From Bacteroidales bacterium UBA1797 (GTDB lineage: Bacteria; Bacteroidota; Bacteroidia; Bacteroidales; VadinHA17): a stretch of 5,219 nucleotides of DNA. The notes under the pieces are model-generated. The model was not told where the DNA came from. It saw only the letters and a list, made by a program, of their open reading frames with translations, and ran no database searches. The DNA lies in the NCBI GenBank assembly GCA_002319885.1, contig DCFT01000233.1:1-5219 (forward strand), written 5' to 3'. Each line of letters opens with the position of its first letter. Within the stretch, counting starts at the first letter, position 1. Positions 1 to 5,219 of the stretch are shown here, one piece after another. The position numbers and the translations under genes are program-made.

Positions 1-330
1 AACCTGGCAATCTTCAAGATGACTCTTCTCAGTTATGAGTTTTCTGAAGAACTCAACCCACCATGCATCAGATATCTCAAGGTTCAGGAATCCTTTGATT
101 ACATTAAATCCTGATACTGCCGGGAAATTACTTACAAGATAATTTCCGATAGTCTCACCGGTTTTTTCGGGCGTGTTTTTTGAAAAACGCAGAAGAGGAA
201 AGACTATAAGTGTAAAGTCTCCGTTAAAATCTTTCCGTGTTTCCTGAATCTGAATAAGGTCATCCTTTACCTCGCTATTGTAAATACTTTTAACAGCTTC
301 TTTTATCTTTTCTTTAAGAATAATCTCCAT
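1..330 (-). CDS. argS: Arginyl-tRNA synthetase, N-terminal part (cut by window edge)
   Basis: Arginine--tRNA ligase charges tRNA-Arg with arginine in the cytoplasm, using ATP. Reading the minus strand from the ATG at 330-328 gives 110 uninterrupted codons to the window edge, beginning MEIILKEKIKEAVKSIY. The recognisable part is the ArgS N-terminal (Add1) domain, which contacts the tRNA D-loop. It has the segment TRKDFNGDFTLIVFPLLRFS (residues 31-50), then KNTPEKTGE and IGNYL (51-64), and FNVIKGFLNLEI (75-86). This matches the pattern usual in Bacteroidetes ArgS (TRKEFEGD-TLVVFPFLR, FNVIKGFLNL). The HIGH and KMSKS motifs would lie beyond the window. The start is supported by the family N-terminus, a weak AAGGA about 5 bases upstream, and a promoter candidate just upstream. 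The gene diverges from the SiaC-like gene. Identification is from remembered family patterns, not a search. Confidence 0.93.
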   Translation of the reverse strand, partial: MEIILKEKIKEAVKSIYNSEVKDDLIQIQETRKDFNGDFTLIVFPLLRFSKNTPEKTGETIGNYLVSNFPAVSGFNVIKGFLNLEISDAWWVEFFRKLITEKSHLEDCQV

Positions 331-355
331 TTTTTCCTTAACAAATTTGAGCTTG

Positions 356-388
356 CAAAGATAACATTTTAAAATATTGATTTACAAG
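356..388 (-). promoter_or_regulatory. Candidate Bacteroidota promoter for argS
   Basis: Read on the minus strand, bases 363-356 are TATCTTTG, an exact match to the TAnnTTTG -7 element of the Bacteroidetes primary sigma factor. Twenty-one bases further upstream, at 388-385, is CTTG, one mismatch from the -33 TTTG element. Transcription would begin near 350, giving a leader of about 20 bases to the argS ATG at 330. The motif and its position are seen directly; promoter activity is inferred. Confidence 0.5.
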
Positions 389-506
389 AAAACATATCCA
401 AAAGGACTATAACCATTCAATCAATTACAAGGCATTTATACCAAACCAATAATTTATTTGACTACTTACCTTTTCTTTTTGATAAAGAAAAATGCTATAA
501 TTAAAA

Positions 507-529
507 ACTTATTATAATTTTGAATAAGT
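507..529 (+). promoter_or_regulatory. Candidate -7 element inside an inverted repeat, upstream of the SiaC-like gene
   Basis: TAATTTTG at 515-522 fits the Bacteroidetes TAnnTTTG -7 consensus, and an overlapping TATAAT lies at 513-518. There is no matching TTTG at the expected -33 distance, so this is weaker than the argS promoter. The element lies between ACTTATT (507-513) and AATAAGT (523-529), a perfect 7-bp inverted repeat with a 9-base centre. Such a dyad could be an operator, but in AT-rich DNA it could also be chance. A transcript from here would have a leader of about 35 bases. Confidence 0.3.
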
Positions 530-565
530 ATTTATGTAACTTTATCATCAATAAAGATTTAAAAG

Positions 566-1021
566 GTGGAGTTGAAAAACTTATTTATCGAACCGACTGC
601 CAAGACACCTCAGGTTGATCTGAATTACCCGTCAGGCGAGCTTATCATGTCAGGAAAGTCAATCCCAGAGAATGCCGCAATCATTTATGAAGCTGTTTTG
701 AAGTGGGTTAGTGAATATATCAAAAATCCAAGGCCCACCACTAACCTGCGTCTAAATCTTGAATACTTCAATACTGCATCCGCAATATGGCTGGCTAAAA
801 TCGTACAGACCCTCGGTTCAATAAAAGACAGTGAATATACCCTTATGATACATCTGTACTTCAATATTGAAGATTATGATAATATGGAAGCAGAAGATCT
901 TAAGGACGAACTTCACCCGATTATACATATGATTGGAGTACCCACAGTTAGTCTTGGAATCAAAATTTACGGTACCGATGACAAAGGTGAGATTCTAAAA
1001 GAATCGATGGTCCTTATTTAA
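566..1021 (+). CDS. SiaC-family (DUF1987) regulatory phosphoprotein
   Basis: This is a 151-residue, single-domain, soluble protein of the SiaC/DUF1987 family. In Pseudomonas aeruginosa, SiaC is phosphorylated on Thr68 by the kinase SiaB and dephosphorylated by SiaA; unphosphorylated SiaC activates the diguanylate cyclase SiaD. Seen here are the family N-terminus (LFIEPTAKTPQVDLN, residues 6-20), a SGKSIPENAAIIYE segment (29-42), LKWVSEYI (45-52) and the hallmark LEYFNTASA (66-74). Thr70 in that hallmark is the likely equivalent of the phosphorylated threonine. Length is close to normal for the family. The frame is closed by TAA at 560-562, so only GTG 566 or TTG 572 can give the full domain. 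TTG would give an MKNLFIEPT-like N-terminus, while a GGTGGAG stretch directly abuts it and is too close to serve as its ribosome site. No kinase, phosphatase or cyclase partner is visible. The family is fairly sure; the pathway here is inferred. Confidence 0.85.
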   Translation: MELKNLFIEPTAKTPQVDLNYPSGELIMSGKSIPENAAIIYEAVLKWVSEYIKNPRPTTNLRLNLEYFNTASAIWLAKIVQTLGSIKDSEYTLMIHLYFNIEDYDNMEAEDLKDELHPIIHMIGVPTVSLGIKIYGTDDKGEILKESMVLI

Positions 1022-1067
1022 TCCACACTGCTAACTTTTACAGGTAACTTATTATTTCTTCGATTTT

Positions 1068-1090
1068 TTGGCATAACTTTATTACGCCAA
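1068..1090. other. Imperfect hairpin between the SiaC-like gene and the Memo-AMMECR1 gene
   Basis: TTGGC at 1068-1072 pairs with GCCAA at 1086-1090. Inside, TAA (1074-1076) pairs with TTA (1082-1084) after one A-C mismatch, leaving a 5-base loop. A T-run lies before the hairpin (1064-1069), and the sequence after it is only T/A-mixed, so it is a poor intrinsic terminator. TAACTTTA at 1074-1081 is one base off the TAnnTTTG -7 element, so the same bases could hold a weak promoter for the next gene. The 84-base gap leaves it open whether the SiaC-like gene is cotranscribed with the genes downstream. Confidence 0.25.
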
Positions 1091-1105
1091 TTAATTGTAA
1101 TAGTC

Positions 1106-2608
1106 ATGCAAACAGTATTCATTGTTTTGCTATCAATATTTACTATCATGGAAACATTTTCCCAGAGTGTAACAACTGACAGACAACCAGTTGCGGCAGG
1201 AAGATTTTATCCAGCTGATAAAGAAACCCTGACAAAGGACCTTAAAAGCTATTTCGAAACCTGCAAAAAAACTTCAGAAAAATGGAATGTAAGAGCAATA
1301 ATCAGTCCCCATGCCGGATATATGTTTTCCGGAAAAATTGCTGCTTCAGCATTCTCGGCAATTCCCAAAAATGCAGTATATAAAAATGTCTTTATAATCG
1401 GTTCAAGCCATGTGATGTATTTTAATGGCGCTTCGGTTTATAATTGTGGTGATTATATCACTCCTTTAGGAAGGGTACCTGTTAACAAAGAGATTGCAGA
1501 TAAGCTCATTAAGGATAATAAAGTATTCCACTTTCCAATAACGGCACATATAAAAGAACACAGCATCGAGAATCAGTTACCTTTTTTACAGTATTATTTT
1601 AAAGATTTGCCGCCTATAGTACCCGTAATTTTAGGTACAGATGACGAGAATACTGTTAAAAAGATCGCAGAAGCCCTCAGACCATGGTTTACACCTGAAA
1701 ACCTGTTTATTGTGAGCAGTGATTTTTCTCATTATCCCTCTTATAACAATGCCATTGAGAACGATAAATTAACAGCAATGAGTCTGGTTTCAGGTAGCGC
1801 AAAAACATTTCTGAAAACCCTTAGCGATAATGCCGCAAAACAAATTCCCGGTCTGGTTACGAGTATGTGTGGATGGACTTCAGGACTCACGCTCCTCGAT
1901 CTGGCAGAAGGAAATAGAAATCTTGAGATCAAACTGATTGATTACTGTAATTCAGGTGATTCTCCTGAAGGAGGAAAAGATGAAGTTGTGGGGTATAATG
2001 CCCTGGTGATGATAGATAAAAAACAAAACAGTGTCGAATCAGCCAGCTCAGAAAACAGTTTCTCATTTACAAATGAAGAAAGAAAAAAGTTATTTGAAAT
2101 TGCTAAAAAAAGTATAGAATCAAAACTTTATGAAAACAAATATCCGGTTATAGATGAGAATAATATCCCTGATAAGCTTAAGGTGCCAATGGGTGCTTTT
2201 GTAACTTTAAAGATCAAAGGCGCTTTAAGGGGATGTATAGGCAGGTTTATTTCTTCGGAGCCTTTATATACTGTTGTTCAGGAATCAGCCATATCCTCAG
2301 CATTTGAAGATCCCAGGTTCTCCCCACTGACAAAAGAGGAATATAAAAAAACAGATATGGAAATAACTGTTCTGGGGCCACTGAAAAAAATTAATAATAT
2401 TAATGAGATCATTTTAGGGAAAGACGGTATTTATATCAAAAAAGACAACAGAGCAGGGACTATGTTACCACAAGTTGCAATAGAAAATCATTGGACAGTA
2501 GAAGAATTCCTTGGGTATACTTCCAGGGATAAAGCCGGTTTAGGCTGGGACGGTTGGAAAAATGCTGAGCTCTATATCTACGAAGGTGTAGTTCTGGAAG
2601 ATAACTAG
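1106..2608 (+). CDS. AmmeMemoRadiSam system fusion: Memo-like protein B + AMMECR1 protein A
   Basis: This 500-residue protein joins the first two members of the AmmeMemoRadiSam system, whose reaction is not established. Residues about 26-305 are a Memo-like domain, a fold related to class III extradiol dioxygenases. It starts RQPVAAGRFYPAD and keeps all five metal-site positions known from human MEMO1: His69 (SPHAGY), His102 (GSSH), Asp206 and His209 (SSDFSHY), and Cys255 (MCGWTSG), plus EHSIENQLPF at 151-160. After a linker rich in Ser, Glu and Asn (about 306-322), residues 323-498 are an AMMECR1 domain with LRGCIG (374-379), DPRFSPLT (402-409) and MLPQVAIE (453-460). The first 21 residues form a hydrophobic stretch ending FSQS that resembles a signal peptide but has no Lys or Arg before it. 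I found no in-frame ATG, GTG or TTG upstream of 1106; starting at Met15 would remove this stretch. There is no clear ribosome site. The radical SAM partner is absent from the window. Confidence 0.92.
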   Translation: MQTVFIVLLSIFTIMETFSQSVTTDRQPVAAGRFYPADKETLTKDLKSYFETCKKTSEKWNVRAIISPHAGYMFSGKIAASAFSAIPKNAVYKNVFIIGSSHVMYFNGASVYNCGDYITPLGRVPVNKEIADKLIKDNKVFHFPITAHIKEHSIENQLPFLQYYFKDLPPIVPVILGTDDENTVKKIAEALRPWFTPENLFIVSSDFSHYPSYNNAIENDKLTAMSLVSGSAKTFLKTLSDNAAKQIPGLVTSMCGWTSGLTLLDLAEGNRNLEIKLIDYCNSGDSPEGGKDEVVGYNALVMIDKKQNSVESASSENSFSFTNEERKKLFEIAKKSIESKLYENKYPVIDENNIPDKLKVPMGAFVTLKIKGALRGCIGRFISSEPLYTVVQESAISSAFEDPRFSPLTKEEYKKTDMEITVLGPLKKINNINEIILGKDGIYIKKDNRAGTMLPQVAIENHWTVEEFLGYTSRDKAGLGWDGWKNAELYIYEGVVLEDN

Positions 2609-2616
2609 AAGCAACT

Positions 2617-5037
2617 ATGTATCATGTTATCAGCACTTGTATAACAGCAATAATTCTGTATCTGATCAGTTATTTCTTCTACCGGATCGGCTATTATTCA
2701 CTTCAAATTCACCGGCAATTCTGGAACATTGCACTTGCTATAGCTTTTATAATAACAGCTTTTGCAGGAGTATTCATTGCGCTTCAGATAAATTATAAAT
2801 GGAGTATTCCTTTTATAAAAACAGTGTTAAAATGGCATGTTGAATTTGGAATTGGTCTGGCTGTTACCGGCATTTTTCATCTTACCTGGCATCTGAACTA
2901 TTATGGAAAGTTCTTTAAGAACACGGCAAGTGTTCAGGAAAAGCCTATGTTGCAGAAAGTGTCTGCCTCACAATTAAAAACAAATCTTTTTATAATCGGA
3001 TTCATCAGCTCATCATTTCAGTTTCTGCTCATGAGAGAGATTCTGAATGTTACAGGAGGTTATGAATTGATAGCTGGTACATTCCTAGGATCATGGTTGA
3101 TTACATCAGCAATCGGATCATCATTAGCCAGCAGATCATCTCTAAATGATATACGAAAGATAAACCTGTTTTTCTCAATAAGCCCTCTGATTTCTCTGAT
3201 GATGATGCTTTTTCTATCCAGAGTATTTTTAAATCCTGGTGAATCTCCTTCTTTCCTGGTGGCAATAATCTACACCTTTCTTGTGCTCTTTCCGTTTTGC
3301 CTGGTATCGGGTTTCACTTTCATAAAATTATTTACTATCAGCCCGGAATACAACATTGTGCCCGGGAAATCATTTTCGATAGAAACTACCGGAGGAATAG
3401 TTGCAGGCATCCTGGTTGCTATTCTGTCGGCAGGGTTGCTTAACACATACAAATTAATCCTGCTTATAATATTATTCTCAGCCGGCTATACATTATCTGT
3501 CTTCTATATTTTTGCACCAAAATCAAAGATATGGCTTAAATTATCTGTTATCACCCTGGCAGCGCTGACAATATTTTTGCAGCCCGATTTACTCTTCAGA
3601 CGGATACTTCTGCCGGGCATTAAAGTTACCGGTACAAAAGACACACCTTATGGTAACATAACAACAGGGAAATATAAGGGAGAAGAAAGTCTATATTATA
3701 ATCAAAGATTACTTGCCTATAAAGACGATGCTACTGAAAGAGAAGAAGATATTCACTACGCAATGCTTCAAAGTGAAACGCCCGATAAAGTCATAGTTAT
3801 ATCAGGATCACCTCAATCACATATCCCTGAAGTTCTGAAATATCCTGTAAAAAACATTATTTATATTGAAAGGGACCCTGCCCTGGTCAGGTATGAAACC
3901 TCAGGTATTAACAGATTTCCGGATAAGGTGTCAATAGTGAACAGCGATGCTTATCAATATATCAGGAAGTCGGAAGAACCAGCCGATGTTATTATTTTGC
4001 TGGTTCCACCTCCGGTAACTCTCCTGCTGAACAGATACTATACTTCTGAGTTCTTCGGAGAGGTAAAGAGAATACTCAATCGTGACGGTATTTTTATGTG
4101 CTCGCCAGGGCCAGGCGACAACTATATGAACAAAGAATCATTAGGTCTGTACTCTTCAATTTATAACAGCCTGGCAGCTAATTTCAAAAATGTAGAGCCA
4201 GTTGTAGGCAATAAGTTGTATTTCATAGCTTCCGACAAAGAACTCTCATTAGATATCTGTCAGCTCGTGAAGAGGAAGAATATTAAAAATATTTATGTCT
4301 GCGATGATTATCTGGAGGATGATCTTATTAACAGGAAGTCAAACGAAATAAAGGCACTTATTGATCATACGGCAAAACAGAACAGGTTAGCATTCCCTGT
4401 AGCCTGTTTGCATTCCCAGTCGTATCAGTTCACCAAAAACATGGGTGAGAAGATCCCTATCTTAGTTATCTTGTTTATTGTCTTCGCATTGCCTGCTATT
4501 ACTATAAAAAGAAAAAACCTGTTGATGTATTTCAGCGCTTCAGCACTTGCCGGATTTGAAATTATCATTCTCTTAAGTCTTCAGATAATGGTGGGAAATA
4601 TGTACCAGCTTACCGGATTGATAATTGCAGGATTAATGGCCGGTCTTGCTGTAGGTTCCGGAATTAATATTCGCATATTTAATACTATTCCACTAAGGTT
4701 CAAAGTTATATTCCTGATAATATTTTATATCGCCTTTGGTTTGGTTTATAATTATATGATAGTAATAAAAAGCGGTTTAATCTCTGTTGTGGTAATTATG
4801 CTTTCCGGATTTATACCTGCATTGTTGACAGGACGTGTATTTCGTGAACTTACAGGGAAAGCTGAGGGATTGGCATTATCATCAGCAATCTACAGCGCTG
4901 ATCTTGCCGGCTCTGCCTTCGGGTTCATTCTTATTTCAGGATTAATTGTGCCTGTGTTCGGAATACAGGTTTCCATATATATATTAACGTCATTAATTAT
5001 TGGAGGAATCCTTTTTGGTACAATCTGGAACAAGTAG
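2617..5037 (+). CDS. Polytopic membrane protein with degenerate spermidine-synthase-like domain
   Basis: This 806-residue inner-membrane protein resembles the bacterial 'fused MFS/spermidine synthase' group. Layout by eye: three helices (about 5-24, 35-57, 66-93) with His32, His74, His88 and His92; seven helices (about 121-323) starting with the family-like SSSFQFLLMREIL; a soluble Rossmann-like domain (about 335-600); and about seven C-terminal helices (612-802). The soluble domain keeps TPYGNITTG (343-351), the acidic YIERD (416-420), SDAYQYI (443-449), LNRYYTSEFF (471-480) and the NKLYFIAS strand (532-539). The usual GGGxGG loop is instead SGSPQS (396-401), and the DSxDP catalytic motif is LVPPP (462-466). 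Aminopropyl transfer is therefore unlikely. The ATG lies 8 bases after the Memo-AMMECR1 stop, with AGAAG 5 bases before it, implying translation from the same message. Two TAG stops end it (5035-5040). Family placement is moderately sure; the function is unknown. Confidence 0.8.
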   Translation: MYHVISTCITAIILYLISYFFYRIGYYSLQIHRQFWNIALAIAFIITAFAGVFIALQINYKWSIPFIKTVLKWHVEFGIGLAVTGIFHLTWHLNYYGKFFKNTASVQEKPMLQKVSASQLKTNLFIIGFISSSFQFLLMREILNVTGGYELIAGTFLGSWLITSAIGSSLASRSSLNDIRKINLFFSISPLISLMMMLFLSRVFLNPGESPSFLVAIIYTFLVLFPFCLVSGFTFIKLFTISPEYNIVPGKSFSIETTGGIVAGILVAILSAGLLNTYKLILLIILFSAGYTLSVFYIFAPKSKIWLKLSVITLAALTIFLQPDLLFRRILLPGIKVTGTKDTPYGNITTGKYKGEESLYYNQRLLAYKDDATEREEDIHYAMLQSETPDKVIVISGSPQSHIPEVLKYPVKNIIYIERDPALVRYETSGINRFPDKVSIVNSDAYQYIRKSEEPADVIILLVPPPVTLLLNRYYTSEFFGEVKRILNRDGIFMCSPGPGDNYMNKESLGLYSSIYNSLAANFKNVEPVVGNKLYFIASDKELSLDICQLVKRKNIKNIYVCDDYLEDDLINRKSNEIKALIDHTAKQNRLAFPVACLHSQSYQFTKNMGEKIPILVILFIVFALPAITIKRKNLLMYFSASALAGFEIIILLSLQIMVGNMYQLTGLIIAGLMAGLAVGSGINIRIFNTIPLRFKVIFLIIFYIAFGLVYNYMIVIKSGLISVVVIMLSGFIPALLTGRVFRELTGKAEGLALSSAIYSADLAGSAFGFILISGLIVPVFGIQVSIYILTSLIIGGILFGTIWNK

Positions 5038-5143
5038 TAGTTTTAAGAATTGTGTAACGATGAAAGTTTTTATAATATCAACTCATGAACTCAAAGTTGA
5101 TTTGATTTTAGAGTGTGTGTCTAAAAAATTGAAATTCTTTAAC
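5038..5143. other. Short AT-rich region after the operon, weak hairpin
   Basis: After the tandem TAG stops the sequence is AT-rich. ATCAACT (5077-5083) and AGTTGAT (5095-5101) form a 7-bp inverted repeat with an 11-base loop, followed by TTTGATTTTA. This has the general shape of an intrinsic terminator, but the stem has only two G/C pairs and the T-run is broken, so it is a weak candidate. An open frame begins at the ATG at 5060 and is described separately. Confidence 0.3.
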
Positions 5144-5219
5144 CCCGCCTACCCTGCCTACGCTGCCTACCCTGCCTACCCTGCCTACCCTGCCTACCGG
5201 CAGGCAGGCGGCAGGCAGG
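5060..5219 (+). CDS. Possible partial ORF running into the tandem repeat (doubtful)
   Basis: An ATG at 5060, 22 bases after the end of the membrane-protein gene, opens a frame with no stop to the window edge (53 codons). It begins MKVFIISTHELKVDLI, has about 28 non-repeat codons, and then reads Pro-Ala-Tyr triplets through the 9-bp repeats. There is no clear ribosome site, and the N-terminal part matches no family I recognise. All three plus-strand frames of the repeat lack stops, so openness there means little. It is most likely a chance frame; it could instead be the start of a real gene invaded by the repeat. Confidence 0.15.
   Translation, partial: MKVFIISTHELKVDLILECVSKKLKFFNPAYPAYAAYPAYPAYPAYRQAGGRQ
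5144..5219. repeat. GC-rich 9-bp tandem repeat with inverted 11-bp copies, cut by window edge
   Basis: Six consecutive 9-bp units lie at 5144-5197 with consensus CCTGCCTAC. Unit 1 reads CCCGCCTAC, unit 3 reads GCTGCCTAC, and the other four are exact. Two exact 11-bp units CGGCAGGCAGG follow at 5198-5208 and 5209-5219, in the inverted sense to the first block. Units at the junction can pair: 5189-5195 (CCTGCCT) with 5202-5208 (AGGCAGG) around a short centre containing CCGG. The block is sharply more GC-rich than everything before it. The units are contiguous with no unique spacers, so this is not CRISPR. It resembles dispersed intergenic repeats seen in Bacteroidota genomes, and the window ending inside it could mean a contig boundary. 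Confidence 0.85.

Larger units (their letters stand above)
331..565. other. AT-rich divergent intergenic region
   Basis: This 235-base spacer separates argS (leftward) from the SiaC-like gene (rightward). It contains the argS promoter candidate (356-388) and a plus-strand promoter candidate inside a 7-bp dyad (507-529). The remaining sequence is AT-rich, with several homopolymer-like A and T runs. I see no tRNA cloverleaf, riboswitch-like structure or convincing small ORF in it. Confidence 0.6.

Noticed and set aside
331..565. Riboswitch or T-box-like leader ahead of argS
   Set aside because: The likely transcript leader is only about 20 bases, too short for such a structure, and no stem-loop plus terminator arrangement is visible.
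1741..1932. Minus-strand open frame of 63 codons inside the Memo-AMMECR1 gene
   Set aside because: It lies wholly inside a well-supported coding region on the other strand, matches no family I know, and has no start signal of its own.
3270..3452. Minus-strand open frame of 60 codons inside the membrane-protein gene
   Set aside because: It is antisense to a strongly supported membrane-protein frame and has no recognisable domain or ribosome site.
2617..5037. Functional spermidine synthase (speE)
   Set aside because: The glycine-rich SAM loop and both acids of the D-[ST]-x-D-P motif are missing, and the protein has about seventeen membrane helices, unlike the soluble enzyme of roughly 300 residues.
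5077..5110. Strong intrinsic terminator after the membrane-protein gene
   Set aside because: The 7-bp stem has only two G/C pairs, the loop is 11 bases, and the following T-run is interrupted. I keep it only as a weak candidate.
5144..5219. CRISPR array
   Set aside because: The units are only 9 or 11 bases long and contiguous, with no unique spacers, no leader, and no cas genes in view.

Overview
The window looks like chromosomal DNA from a member of the Bacteroidota (Bacteroidetes), probably from the Bacteroidales/Marinilabiliales side. The evidence is an AT-rich sequence, start codons with little or no Shine-Dalgarno signal, a TAnnTTTG-type -7 promoter element ahead of argS, and an arginyl-tRNA synthetase N-terminus that closely matches the Bacteroidetes form. 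No species can be named from the sequence alone.

Layout. Bases 1-330 hold the first 110 codons of argS on the minus strand, cut by the window edge. Bases 331-565 are an AT-rich divergent intergenic region with a good argS promoter candidate and a weaker plus-strand candidate inside a 7-bp dyad. Three complete plus-strand genes follow. The first is a SiaC/DUF1987-family regulatory phosphoprotein (566-1021, GTG or TTG start). The second is a single-chain fusion of the Memo-like (B) and AMMECR1 (A) proteins of the AmmeMemoRadiSam system, with a possible signal peptide (1106-2608). The third is an 806-residue polytopic membrane protein with a spermidine-synthase-like domain between two membrane regions (2617-5037). 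After two consecutive TAG stops there is a short AT-rich stretch. It is followed by a GC-rich block of six 9-bp tandem repeats and two 11-bp copies in the inverted sense (5144-5219), in which the window ends.

How the genes work together. The Memo-AMMECR1 fusion and the membrane protein are 8 bases apart and almost certainly form one transcription unit. The fusion keeps the Memo metal-site residues and the AMMECR1 LRGCIG motif. The membrane protein has lost most of the glycines of the SAM loop and both acidic residues of the aminopropyltransferase motif. It also carries an extra N-terminal three-helix unit with histidines spaced as in b-type haem-binding helices. The most interesting reading is therefore a membrane-linked, possibly redox-associated version of the AmmeMemoRadiSam system, whose biochemical role is unknown. 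Its radical SAM member is not in this window. The SiaC-like gene lies upstream with an 84-base gap; no SiaA, SiaB or SiaD partner is visible.
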